This document shows positions 4,840 through 12,898 of a stretch of DNA of 13,487 nt, in pieces; the first letter of the stretch is position 1, and every line of letters begins with the position of its first letter. The notes beneath the pieces are model-generated. The model did not search any database, was not told where the DNA came from, and worked only from the letters and a program-made list of their open reading frames with translations. The DNA is from an uncultured Collinsella sp. Lineage in GTDB: Bacteria; Actinomycetota; Coriobacteriia; Coriobacteriales; Coriobacteriaceae. The DNA lies in the NCBI GenBank assembly GCA_902494565.1, contig CABUTN010000044.1, positions 1 to 13,487 of the forward strand, given 5' to 3'. The position numbers and the translations under genes were made by a program.

Positions 4840-6054
4840 ATGAAATACGACTTTAGCTCGCTTATCGACCGCCACGGCATGGACTCCATCGCCGTTGACT
4901 CTTGGGGCGAGATCCCCGGTATGGCTCCGAACGCACCAGACGAGGGCTTCGACCGCATTCCCATGTGGGTGGCCGACATGAACTTCGCCACGGTGCCCAC
5001 GGTTCAGGAGTACATCATCAAGCGCGCTCAGCACCCCATGTTTGGCTACTTCAATCCGCGTCCCGAGTACTTCGACCACATCATCGAATGGCAGAGCCGT
5101 CGCAACGGCGTTGAGGACTTGGCGCCGGAGCATATCGGCTACGAAAACGGCGTGCTGGGCGGTGTCGTGTCGACGCTGCGCGCGTATGTCCAGCCAGGCG
5201 ATGCGGTGCTGGTCCACAGCCCTACCTACATCGGCTTTACCAAGTCCATCGAGGCCGCGGGCTATCGCATTGTCCACAGCCCGCTTAAGCTCGACGACCA
5301 GGGCGTGTGGCGTATGGACTTTGAGGACATGGAGCGCAAGCTCGCCCAAAACCACATCCATGCCGCGGTGTTCTGCTCGCCGCACAATCCCTGCGGCCGC
5401 GTATGGGAGCGCGACGAGATCGAACGTGCCATGGACATCTATCGCCAGCACGATTGCGTGGTGATATCGGACGAGATTTGGTCCGATATCATCCTGCCGG
5501 GTCACAAGCATATCCCGACGCAGTCGGTGAGCGAGGATGCCCGCATGCGCACGGTTGCCCTCTACGCGCCTAGCAAGACGTTTAACCTGGCAGGTCTGGT
5601 CGGCAGCTACCACATTATCTACAACGAGACGCTGCGCGACCGCGTGTGCGCCGTGTCCAACAAGACCCACTACAACGAGATGAATGTCCTCTCCATGCAT
5701 GCGCTTATCGGTGCCTATCAGCCGCAGGGCTACGAGTGGGTGGACGAGCTCAACCAGGTGCTTGCCGGTAATATCGAGTACTTCTGCGATTACGTGGATG
5801 AGCATTTTGAGGGTGTGTCTTATTCGCGTCCGCAGGGCACGTACATGGTGTTTCTGGACTGCACCGAGTGGTGCCGCGAGCATGGCCGCGATATTCAGTG
5901 GTTGCTTGACGAGGGGGCGCGCGTGGGCGTTGGATATCAGGACGGCCGCCCGTTCCATGGGCCCTGCCACATTCGCGTGAATCTGGCGCTGCCGCTTTCG
6001 CGCGTAAGGGAAGCGTGCGACCGCTTGGACCGCTACGTTTTTAATGCACGGTAA
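4840..6054 (+). CDS. MalY/PatB-family PLP-dependent aminotransferase / cystathionine beta-lyase
   Basis: A 404-residue fold-type I PLP enzyme, the usual length for MalY/PatB. It opens with YDFSSLIDRHGMDSIAVDSW and has PMWVADMNFATVP at 41-53, the MalY-type N-terminal signature. Other landmarks: HSPTYIGF at 126-133, HNPCGR at 182-187 (Asn183 contacts PLP), SDEIWSDI at 210-217 (Asp211), APSKTFNLAGL at 243-253 with Lys246 as the expected Schiff-base lysine, and HIRVNLALP at 377-385 (Arg379 binds substrate carboxylate). Enzymes of this family cleave cystathionine or cysteine to pyruvate, ammonia and a thiol, linking it to methionine and sulfur metabolism; the precise substrate is not readable. GGGAG (4829-4833) precedes ATG 4840. 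It is probably monocistronic, 112 bases after trmO. Confidence 0.92.
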   Translation: MKYDFSSLIDRHGMDSIAVDSWGEIPGMAPNAPDEGFDRIPMWVADMNFATVPTVQEYIIKRAQHPMFGYFNPRPEYFDHIIEWQSRRNGVEDLAPEHIGYENGVLGGVVSTLRAYVQPGDAVLVHSPTYIGFTKSIEAAGYRIVHSPLKLDDQGVWRMDFEDMERKLAQNHIHAAVFCSPHNPCGRVWERDEIERAMDIYRQHDCVVISDEIWSDIILPGHKHIPTQSVSEDARMRTVALYAPSKTFNLAGLVGSYHIIYNETLRDRVCAVSNKTHYNEMNVLSMHALIGAYQPQGYEWVDELNQVLAGNIEYFCDYVDEHFEGVSYSRPQGTYMVFLDCTEWCREHGRDIQWLLDEGARVGVGYQDGRPFHGPCHIRVNLALPLSRVREACDRLDRYVFNAR

Positions 6055-6064
6055 GTGAGCACTG

Positions 6065-6106
6065 CATGCGGGGCCTTCTGTCAAGTCGGCTGGAAGGCCC
6101 CGCATG
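6065..6106 (+). terminator. Strong stem-loop after the MalY-family gene
   Basis: CATGCGGGGCCTTC (6065-6078) pairs perfectly with GAAGGCCCCGCATG (6093-6106), 14 GC-rich pairs with a 14-base loop, starting 10 bases after the stop codon. No T run follows, so it may act as a factor-assisted terminator or as a 3'-end stabiliser. Confidence 0.6.
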
Positions 6107-6147
6107 GTAAAGCGTCTGTAACCATTGGGCGCTCGTGTGGTTTTGTT

Positions 6148-6156
6148 TGCTATTAT
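6148..6156 (+). promoter_or_regulatory. Extended -10 promoter of the lipoprotein/kinase operon
   Basis: TGC-TATTAT is an extended -10 (TGn) with a near-consensus hexamer at 6151-6156, in a T-rich patch 43 bases before the lipoprotein start. No good -35 is visible, as is usual for extended -10 promoters. Confidence 0.45.
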
Positions 6157-6198
6157 CTTTAACCATTTCAGTCTGTAAACAGGATCGTCTGGAGCTCG

Positions 6199-7068
6199 AT
6201 GAAAAGACCCCGTCGCTCGGTTGCCATATCGTTGTTTGTTGCGCTTGCGGTAGCGTGTGCCTTTGTCGTAGCGATAGCCGGCTGCTCCGAGTCGAATGGC
6301 AGGGCCTCGACGTCTACATTAGAAGGTCTGGACGCCTCGCAGGCCAAAGACGACGACCTTAAGACGCTCAACGTCGGCAGCGACCTCTATCCACCGTTTG
6401 TGTATACCGACGAGTACGGCGATATCGTTGGCCTGGATGTCGAGATATTAACCGAGGCTTTGGCCCGCATTGGTTACAAGCCAAAATACCAGCTGATCGA
6501 TTGGGAAAAGAAGAAAGAACTGCTGGCGAACGGCGAGCTCGATTGCGTCATGGGCAGCTTTAGCATGACGGGTCGCGAAAACGAGTATCGTTGGGCCGGC
6601 CCGTACCTTGCGAGCCGCCAGGTGGTCGCGGTCGATCCCGAGAGCGATATCTACACGCTTGCCGATCTTGAGGATAAGATCGTGGCGGTTCAGTCCACCA
6701 CCAAGCCCGAGGACATTTTGCTCAATCGTACAAATGAAAACGTTCCGCAGATCAAGGAGCTCTACTGCTTTTCGGACCGTTCATGCCTGAACCCGGCGCT
6801 CGTCGAGGGCCTGGTCGACGCCATCGCCGCGCATGAGTCCTTGCTGCTCACCTACGAAAAAGACTATGGCGTAACGTATCGAATTTTGGATGAGCCGCTG
6901 CTAGAGGTTGGTTTGGGCACCGCTTTCGATATCAACGATACGCGCGGTATCGACGTCAAGCTCACTCATGCCTACCAAGAAATGCTTGCCGATGGCACCA
7001 TGGAACGCCTGGTGTCAAAGTACTTCGATGACCCTTCGTCATTTTTGAATGTGGAGGGTCTGTCATGA
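6199..7068 (+). CDS. Solute-binding (SBP_bac_3) lipoprotein, probable sensory partner of the downstream kinase
   Basis: A 289-residue protein. Residues 1-28 are a lipoprotein signal peptide (KRPRR, hydrophobic stretch 9-27, AIAGC with Cys29 as the lipidated residue), followed by a short polar linker. From about residue 54 it matches the family-3 periplasmic binding fold used for amino acids: LNVGSDLYPPFVYTDEYG, IVGLDVEILTEALARIG, ELDCVMGSFSMTGRENEY, YTLADLEDKIVAVQSTT and the C-terminal AYQEMLADGTMERLVSKYF. GGAG (6191-6194) precedes ATG 6199. No ABC-transporter permease or ATPase gene is present; instead its last codon overlaps the start of a sensor kinase (ATGA, 7065-7068). The inferred role is to capture a small ligand outside the membrane and present it to that kinase. 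The ligand cannot be read from sequence. Confidence 0.9.
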   Translation: MKRPRRSVAISLFVALAVACAFVVAIAGCSESNGRASTSTLEGLDASQAKDDDLKTLNVGSDLYPPFVYTDEYGDIVGLDVEILTEALARIGYKPKYQLIDWEKKKELLANGELDCVMGSFSMTGRENEYRWAGPYLASRQVVAVDPESDIYTLADLEDKIVAVQSTTKPEDILLNRTNENVPQIKELYCFSDRSCLNPALVEGLVDAIAAHESLLLTYEKDYGVTYRILDEPLLEVGLGTAFDINDTRGIDVKLTHAYQEMLADGTMERLVSKYFDDPSSFLNVEGLS

Positions 7069-9257
7069 TCGATGCACCCGACCACGCCGCTCAGGAGCGG
7101 GGCAATCGTTCGGCAGGGGCATGGCTCCTTGTCGCTCTGCTGGGGATAGCGCTCTCGGTTGCTGCCGGCATGATGAGCTACGGCTACACGACGGCCCAAG
7201 CCGAGCAGCGCTTTGCCGATGTTGTCGATTACGTGGCGACGCAGAGCCTTTCCTACGATGCATTCAACAGCGCCTATACGACCAAAAACCTGATTCGCGT
7301 TACGGAGATTGCCGGAGAGGCTGCCCGCGATATGGAGCGCGACGGTTCGGTGGATAGCGCCATGCTGGAGCAATACGCCGACCAGTTCAACGTGAGCGCG
7401 CTGATCGTGACGGACGCATCGGGCAATTTGGTGTCCGAGTCCTCGACGGGCGATGTGGGTTACGAGTCGCTCGCTACGTATCTCAAAGAATCACCCGTGC
7501 TGGAGGTGGCAACTCATCCGCTTAAGTCCTATACCGCCCGCATCACGCTTGCGGATGATTCGGTCGCAGACATTGGCTGCGTGACTCGGCAGGATGGCGA
7601 GGGCATCGTTATCGCGGTAAGGCATCAGAGCGCGAAGGCGGTTGCAAGCAATACACTCAAACTGCAGAGCTTGCTTGATGGCTATGAAACCATCGATAGC
7701 GGCAATATCGTGATCGAAAGCGACGGCAAGGTCGTTGCGACCAATGCCGTTGAACCCACCGTATTGGGCGTATTCGATCTGCCTGCGACGGACGTCTTCA
7801 TTGTCGACGGTATTAAGGATCGATGCCTGGCTGGTAAGGTCAGATTGGTTAACGCCGACGGCGAGTGGTATTTGGGCACATTTGGAAAAGCGCACAAATT
7901 CTATGTGTACACCTATGCCTCGGCGCGGCGCTACTTTGAGGTCGTCGCGGCTGTTGCTGCCGGCGTGCTGGCGCTCTACAGCGGTGTTATAGCCGTTGTT
8001 GTGACGGTGCGTCGCCGCGCTGATCGCCGACGTTTGACGGACTTGCTGCAGCAGGAGCGCGACTATGGCGACAAGCTGGCAAAGGCGGCGCGTGAGGCCT
8101 CGTCTGCCAACTCGGCAAAGACAGAGTTTCTGCGTCGCATGAGACACGATCTGCGCACGCCCATCAACGGCATTCGCGGCATGGTCGAGGTCGGCGATGC
8201 CAATGCGGACGATTTGCAAAAGCAGACCGAGTGCCGCTCAAAGATCTGGACGGCGTCGGGACTGCTGCTCGACCTTGCCAACGAGGCCCTGGATATGAGT
8301 CGCCTGGAGAGCGGCCAGGTCGACCTGAACCTCGTACCCACAAATTTGGTGGCACTCAACTGTGAAGTGCGCGATATTCTGGAGCGCCAGGCCGAGGAGC
8401 GTCTGGTGACAATTATCTGCGACCAGCAGACGCTTGATCATCCCTATGCACGGGTGAGCGTGACGCACCTCAAGCGCTTGTTGCTCAATATTGCCGGCAA
8501 TGCCGTCAAGTACAACCGCCAGGGCGGCCATGTTCGCCTGGTGTGCCGCGAGGTGGAACCTGTAGATGGCGTCCCCGTCTATGAATACACGATCGCCGAC
8601 AACGGTATTGGCATGAGCGAGGAGTTCCAGCAGCACCTCTACGAGCCGTTTTTCCGCGAGGAGCAACAGGTGGAAGGCGCCTCATCGGGAACTGGCCTGG
8701 GCGCGCCTATCGCAAAACAGTTGGTCGAGCTTATGGGCGGAACCATGAGTTTTACGAGCGTCTTGGGGCAGGGGACGACGTTTACCATCCGCCTGCCGTT
8801 CGAGAAATGCAAACGCTCTGAGATTCCTCAGGCAGTGCGCGCGGATGCGGGCGATGGCGATGCGCTCCAGGGCTTGCGTGTTTTGCTCGTAGAGGATAAC
8901 GATCTGAATGCCGAGATCGCGCAGTTTACACTCAGCCGTGCCGGTGCCGTCGTGACGCATGCTAAGGATGGCGAGTCTGCCGTTGAGGCGTTTGCCGCGA
9001 GCGCGCCGCACGAGTACGACGTGGTGTTGATGGACATCATGATGCCGGGCATCGACGGCCTTGAGGCCACGCGTCGGATTCGAGCACTCGATCGCGAGGA
9101 TGCCGCGACCACGCCGATTATCGCCGTGAGCGCCAACGCCTTTGCCGACGATCGCAGGCTTTCGCGCGAGGCGGGCATGAACGCGCACCTGAGTAAACCC
9201 GTGAGTTCGCAGGAGCTCGTTGAGGCGCTTGCGCACATAGCTGCCGACGCTTTATAG
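7065..9257 (+). CDS. Membrane hybrid histidine kinase with C-terminal receiver
   Basis: A 730-residue protein. TM1 is at about 19-43 and TM2 at about 291-316, enclosing a 245-residue extracytoplasmic sensor. The sensor contains two similar stretches (ALIVTDASGNLVSES 112-126, NIVIESDGKVVATN 214-227) that look like Cache/PAS-type folds. Then come a short coiled linker (320-350) and the HisKA domain FLRRMRHDLRTPINGI with the phospho-acceptor His361. The ATPase domain has the N box (NIAGNAVKYN, Asn479), G1 DNGIGM 512-517 and G2 GTGLGAPIAKQL 542-553. A receiver at 603-727 has acidic Glu610/Asp611, phospho-acceptor Asp657 (LMDIMMPG) and Lys711 (SKP). All catalytic residues are present. No HPt domain is fused. 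The 4-base overlap with the lipoprotein gene implies translational coupling. The gene ends in the stem of a hairpin. Confidence 0.92.
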   Translation: MIDAPDHAAQERGNRSAGAWLLVALLGIALSVAAGMMSYGYTTAQAEQRFADVVDYVATQSLSYDAFNSAYTTKNLIRVTEIAGEAARDMERDGSVDSAMLEQYADQFNVSALIVTDASGNLVSESSTGDVGYESLATYLKESPVLEVATHPLKSYTARITLADDSVADIGCVTRQDGEGIVIAVRHQSAKAVASNTLKLQSLLDGYETIDSGNIVIESDGKVVATNAVEPTVLGVFDLPATDVFIVDGIKDRCLAGKVRLVNADGEWYLGTFGKAHKFYVYTYASARRYFEVVAAVAAGVLALYSGVIAVVVTVRRRADRRRLTDLLQQERDYGDKLAKAAREASSANSAKTEFLRRMRHDLRTPINGIRGMVEVGDANADDLQKQTECRSKIWTASGLLLDLANEALDMSRLESGQVDLNLVPTNLVALNCEVRDILERQAEERLVTIICDQQTLDHPYARVSVTHLKRLLLNIAGNAVKYNRQGGHVRLVCREVEPVDGVPVYEYTIADNGIGMSEEFQQHLYEPFFREEQQVEGASSGTGLGAPIAKQLVELMGGTMSFTSVLGQGTTFTIRLPFEKCKRSEIPQAVRADAGDGDALQGLRVLLVEDNDLNAEIAQFTLSRAGAVVTHAKDGESAVEAFAASAPHEYDVVLMDIMMPGIDGLEATRRIRALDREDAATTPIIAVSANAFADDRRLSREAGMNAHLSKPVSSQELVEALAHIAADAL

Positions 9258-9303
9258 CAATATGGCCCGGTTCCAATGTTGGTTGGAATCGGGCCATATT
9301 GCT
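9256..9303. terminator. Bidirectional stem-loop between convergent genes, overlapping the kinase stop codon
   Basis: AGCAATATGGCCCGGTTCCAA (9256-9276) pairs with 9283-9303 over 21 positions with a single G-U, and the loop is only 6 bases. The stem begins inside the TAG stop of the kinase (9255-9257). It lies between convergent genes, 25 bases beyond the stop of the minus-strand flavoprotein gene, so it can serve both. No T run follows on either strand. Confidence 0.65.
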
Positions 9304-9327
9304 ATTGATGAGGTCTGCTGAGGGGGC

Positions 9328-9807
9328 TTACTTTTCCTGAATCTGCTTACCGCAAAGATGTTCAATCGTAATCTCGTAGAGCTGGACGCCCTTAATGTCC
9401 TTGGCGATTTCCTCTTCGACTTCCTCGGCAGAAGGGTAGTACTTAAGCGCGAGCTGGCGGACTTTATCCTCGATAAACGCGGGAGTGTCATTTGCCAGGC
9501 GACAGCGGCCAAAGACCACGGTACTCATAACGTAGGGAGCCCAGTCACCGTCCTTGTGCCACTCGTTGCCGTAAACGGTAAAGCAGACCTTGTCATCGCG
9601 CTTGAGTGCGTCGACCTTGTGGCCGGCTTTGGCGCCATGGAAATAAATCTTGTCGTGCTCGGTGTCAAAGAAGTAGTTGACGGGAATGGCGTACGGGTAG
9701 CCATCGTCGCCGTTGACGGCAAAGACGCCGCGCTTGCAGGTAGCGAGCAGTTCGCGCGCTTCCTCGTCAGTGATGGCGCGTTTCTTTCGACGTAAGGGCC
9801 TAAACAT
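9328..9807 (-). CDS. Pyridoxamine 5'-phosphate oxidase-family (Nim-like) flavoprotein
   Basis: A 159-residue split-beta-barrel flavoprotein. It begins MFRPLRRKKRAITDEEAREL, the opening typical of the NimA-related branch. Other features are GVFAVNGDDGYPYAIPVNYFFD at 27-48 and KIYFHGAKAGHKVDALKRDDKVCFTV at 53-78, the two segments that form the FMN site; no heme-ligand signature was looked for beyond this. Such proteins reduce small molecules with FMN (Nim proteins reduce 5-nitroimidazoles); the substrate here is unknown. Start ATG 9807 is chosen for AAAGGAAG six bases upstream; an in-frame ATG at 9846 would run nearly into the preceding gene. It follows the BvgS-like kinase gene by 42 bases on the same strand and is probably cotranscribed with it. 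Confidence 0.88.
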   Translation of the reverse strand: MFRPLRRKKRAITDEEARELLATCKRGVFAVNGDDGYPYAIPVNYFFDTEHDKIYFHGAKAGHKVDALKRDDKVCFTVYGNEWHKDGDWAPYVMSTVVFGRCRLANDTPAFIEDKVRQLALKYYPSAEEVEEEIAKDIKGVQLYEITIEHLCGKQIQEK

Positions 9808-9849
9808 CGTTGGCTTCCTTTCTGGTCGTGCGTGGTGGTTGAGCACAAA

Positions 9850-12654
9850 CTATAGCGAAACGGGTCCGTTTTTCTTGATGCGGGCGAGTATGTTTTTGAG
9901 CTTGTTAAAGTCGAGCGGTTTGGACAGATGGGCGTTCATGCCGGCGTCGTGTGCCGCCTTGGCGTCCTCGGCAAAGGCATTGGCGGTGAGCGCGATGATG
10001 GGGATATCGGCTGCATCGACCTTCTCGCTCAGACGAATCACGCGGGTTGCCTCGTAGCCGTCCATATCCGGCATCATGATGTCCATCAAAATGGCATCGA
10101 AGCTGCCGGCGGGATGCGACAGGTACAGATCGACGACTTCGTTGCCGTTGGCGGCGCGGGTGACCACGATGCCCTCGGATTCTAGCAGCGCCTGGGCAAT
10201 CTCGGCATTCAATTCGTTGTCTTCGGCGAGCAGCACGTTCATGTCGGCGAGCGAGCAGTCGGGCGCACTCTCAACCGTATTCGCCCGCGCCTGGGGGTTC
10301 TTGTCGATATCGAGCGGAATCTCCACGTAGAACGAGGTGCCCACATGGAGCTCGCTGGTGACTTCGATAGTGCCGTCCATCAGTTCAATAAGCGACTTGA
10401 CGATTGGCATGCCCATGCCGGTTCCTTGGAACTTGCTGCGCGCATCGTCACCTTCTTGGGCAAACGGCTCATAGATATGTTTTAAGAATTTGGGAGTCAT
10501 GCCAATGCCGGTATCCGAAACGCTAAAGCAAAAGAGCGCGCGCCCGTTATCGAGTGGCTTGGTCTTTGAGCTAAAGGTGACGGAGCCGCCGCGCTTGTTG
10601 TACTTAATGCTGTTGTCTAACAGGTTGATCATGATCTGTCGGATATGGGTGGGACTGCCGATCATGTATGGCCCCGTGGCGTACGGCAGACTATTGTCCT
10701 GCATTGTGATGCCGTTACTGGACGCGCGGAGCTTGCACAGCACCAGCGTATCGTCACAGAGCTCTTTGAGGTTAAAAGGCGCATGTTCCAGTGTTAGCTT
10801 GCGGTCTTCGATTTTGCCCATCTCGAGGATGTCGTTGATCAGCGAGAGCAGGTGATTGGCGGCAACGCGCGCCTTGGCACGGCTCTCGCGGGCGACTTGC
10901 ATATCGCCTTCCTTCAATTCCTCGATCTCGATAAGGCCCAGGATGCCGTTGAGCGGCGTGCGGATGTCGTGGCTCATGCGCGTGAGGAATGCCGTCTTAG
11001 CGGTGTTGGCAGCATCGGCTTTTTTGCGCTCGGTTCGAGCGCGCACGAGCGCCCAGATGAGCAGGACGATGCCGACCGACAACATACCGATGAGGGTAGC
11101 TGCAATGGCGGTGCGGTTGCGGTAAAGGAATTGAAGCGTGTTGGATTCCTGGGCTGTGTACGACGTAGAGGAGTAATTGCTTGCGGAGAGCGACTCTCCG
11201 GCATTGATGATGCCCTTGTTGATGATTCCCAGCAGCTCAGGCTTTCCGCGCGAAATCCAGCACGAGAGCTCGCAGGTGTCAGGGAGCTCGACCGTCTCGC
11301 AGTCCTCGAGATCATAACGATCGCCGAGGGTTTTTACGCGTGAACTGGGAGCGACGACGCAGCGCGCCGTTCCCCTCCTGAGGGCGTCGAACGCTTCATC
11401 GTCGGATCGGTATTCGGTCACGGTCGCTGTGGGGAACAGACTTTCAAGTACGTTTCGGTTGATAAACGATGATTTGGTGCAGGCGATGTTCTGAAGGTCT
11501 TTGTTCAGGTTGCTTCCGCTGTGGATGGCGGTGAGGGATATGGTCCCCAACGATACCGACTGCACAACGCCTGATTGCTCGGCAAACCAGTAATCTCGGT
11601 ATACCGGCAGCGCGACGTCTATGCTTCCCTTTGACAGGGCCTTTGACATCATCTTGTAGCTATCAAAGGCGACGGTTTTGACCGTAATGCCAAATTTATC
11701 GTGCAACGTCGTCGCAAGCGATGCGAGCGAGCCTTCCATTTTGCCGTCTTCGTCTTCGTTGCAGTAGGGGAGTTTGCCCGTAATGTAGCCGAGCGTGATG
11801 GTGCTGTTGTTCGCCTTGAGCCAGGCGCGCTCATCGCCGGTGAGCGAGGATGATCCGCTGTTTTGCGCTGAATAGTTCGATTTGACCTCGTCGTTATAGC
11901 GGGGGTTGACGCGGTTGATTGCCGCCATTGCGGAGTTGATGTTGTCCATCAGGTCGGGGCGGCTTTTGGGAACGGCAAAGTAGTAGTCGCTCGAACCGAC
12001 GTAGAACATGGGCGACGCCTCGGGCGACGAAATGGTGTCGTTCATGATGATGGCGTCGACCTCGCCGTTTGCGAGCGCGTCAAAGAGAACGGAGCCTCCG
12101 TCATACTCCCTGTATGTGCAGGCGATTCCCTCGTTGGCGAGCCACTGCTGGCCGACGATGGTTTGCATAACACCGGAGTTGTAACCGATGGTGAGACCCT
12201 GGAGTGCTTGAGGGTCACCCTTGGCCAGGTCGTCACGGTCGGGCCTGGCGTAGATGTAGTAGCGCTCGGTGCCCTCGGGGTTCGAGGAAAAGAGCAGCTT
12301 TTGGGCGCGTTCCTCGGAGTAGGAGATGTTGGGCATGAGGTCGATCTCGCCTGCCTCGAGCATGTCCATAAGCTCGGTGAAGGTGCCGGAGACGTATTCG
12401 TACCGCCAGCCGGGCGTGTAGTACGACAGGGTCTGGAGGTACTCGTAACCCCATCCCGAGAGACGCTCGCCGGGGGTGCCGTTCTGGAAGCCCTTGTTGT
12501 TGACGAGCCAGCCGACGCGGACCGTCTTGACTGGCTGACTAGAGTCATCGGCAAAAGCCTGGACAGGCGCGATGGAACTCAGTGCGGCAAGCGCGGCAAG
12601 CACAATGGTCAGGGCGCGACATATAACTGAACGAAGGACAGTGGCAGCTCTCAC
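9850..12654 (-). CDS. BvgS-like hybrid histidine kinase with two Venus-flytrap sensor domains
   Basis: A 934-residue sensor kinase from a GTG start. A signal sequence (RSVICRALTIVLAALAALSS) is followed by two tandem SBP_bac_3 Venus-flytrap domains: about 42-264 (KTVRVGWLVNNKGF, LEAGEIDLMPNISYSEERAQ, ALANGEVDAIIMN) and about 285-484 (ITLGYITGKLPYCNEDEDGK, LSKGSIDVALPVYRDYWF). TM helix about 513-538, then HisKA (FLTRMSHDIRTPLNGILG, phospho-His562), ATPase domain (NLLDNSIKYN; DTGIGM; GTGMGMPIVKSL) and receiver 805-925 with phospho-Asp858 (LMDIMMPD) and SKP lysine. This is the order found in BvgS, without its PAS and HPt domains. GTG 12654 is preferred because AGGA stands 6 bases upstream; an in-frame ATG at 12687 lacks a ribosome site. 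All catalytic residues are intact. The ligand is unknown. The Nim-like flavoprotein gene follows after 42 bases. Confidence 0.92.
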   Translation of the reverse strand: MRAATVLRSVICRALTIVLAALAALSSIAPVQAFADDSSQPVKTVRVGWLVNNKGFQNGTPGERLSGWGYEYLQTLSYYTPGWRYEYVSGTFTELMDMLEAGEIDLMPNISYSEERAQKLLFSSNPEGTERYYIYARPDRDDLAKGDPQALQGLTIGYNSGVMQTIVGQQWLANEGIACTYREYDGGSVLFDALANGEVDAIIMNDTISSPEASPMFYVGSSDYYFAVPKSRPDLMDNINSAMAAINRVNPRYNDEVKSNYSAQNSGSSSLTGDERAWLKANNSTITLGYITGKLPYCNEDEDGKMEGSLASLATTLHDKFGITVKTVAFDSYKMMSKALSKGSIDVALPVYRDYWFAEQSGVVQSVSLGTISLTAIHSGSNLNKDLQNIACTKSSFINRNVLESLFPTATVTEYRSDDEAFDALRRGTARCVVAPSSRVKTLGDRYDLEDCETVELPDTCELSCWISRGKPELLGIINKGIINAGESLSASNYSSTSYTAQESNTLQFLYRNRTAIAATLIGMLSVGIVLLIWALVRARTERKKADAANTAKTAFLTRMSHDIRTPLNGILGLIEIEELKEGDMQVARESRAKARVAANHLLSLINDILEMGKIEDRKLTLEHAPFNLKELCDDTLVLCKLRASSNGITMQDNSLPYATGPYMIGSPTHIRQIMINLLDNSIKYNKRGGSVTFSSKTKPLDNGRALFCFSVSDTGIGMTPKFLKHIYEPFAQEGDDARSKFQGTGMGMPIVKSLIELMDGTIEVTSELHVGTSFYVEIPLDIDKNPQARANTVESAPDCSLADMNVLLAEDNELNAEIAQALLESEGIVVTRAANGNEVVDLYLSHPAGSFDAILMDIMMPDMDGYEATRVIRLSEKVDAADIPIIALTANAFAEDAKAAHDAGMNAHLSKPLDFNKLKNILARIKKNGPVSL

Positions 12655-12753
12655 ATGCAATCCTAACGAATCGAGACAATACCGCATAAGGATACCAGCT
12701 CAGCCTGCCCAGTCGGCAGCTGTACCGCTAAACGCTCCCGCCCGGCAGTCATC

Positions 12754-12830
12754 GGGGACGTTCTTAAACGACTAGTCATTGGGGACGTTCTTGTTTGACT
12801 AGTCATTTAAGAACGTCCCCAATGACTAGT
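12754..12830. repeat. Tandem GGGGACGTTCTT / GACTAGTC repeat with terminal hairpin
   Basis: Two 27-base units (12754-12780 and 12781-12807) each read GGGGACGTTCTT, a variable 4-5 bases, GACTAGTCATT. The second unit closes into a hairpin with AAGAACGTCCCC at 12809-12820, and a third ATGACTAGT follows. It is the same family as 1445-1484. Unlike that copy it lies between divergent genes, so it cannot simply be a terminator; it may lie between or within the two promoters. Confidence 0.8.
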
Positions 12831-12898
12831 TCCGTTTGCTGGGGAGGCGTGGGACAATACCGAGCGAACGTGATTGGTTGTCCGTGGAAAGGGTCGCG

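Noticed and set aside
4708..6105. A 465-codon open frame on the minus strand
   Set aside because: It is entirely antisense to the MalY-family gene, which has all PLP motifs. The antisense translation has no domain signature, and high-GC codon bias commonly leaves the opposite strand open.
12655..12687. Upstream ATG (12687) as start of the BvgS-like kinase
   Set aside because: No ribosome site precedes it, whereas GTG 12654 has AGGA six bases upstream and still gives a complete signal peptide. The choice is not certain.
12754..12830. Possible CRISPR array
   Set aside because: There are only two contiguous 27-base units with no spacers between them and no cas genes; this is a tandem hairpin repeat.
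12836..12898. Upstream TTG start for the potassium channel gene
   Set aside because: ATG 12899 has AAAGGG at proper spacing, while the TTG has no ribosome site and abuts the intergenic repeat.
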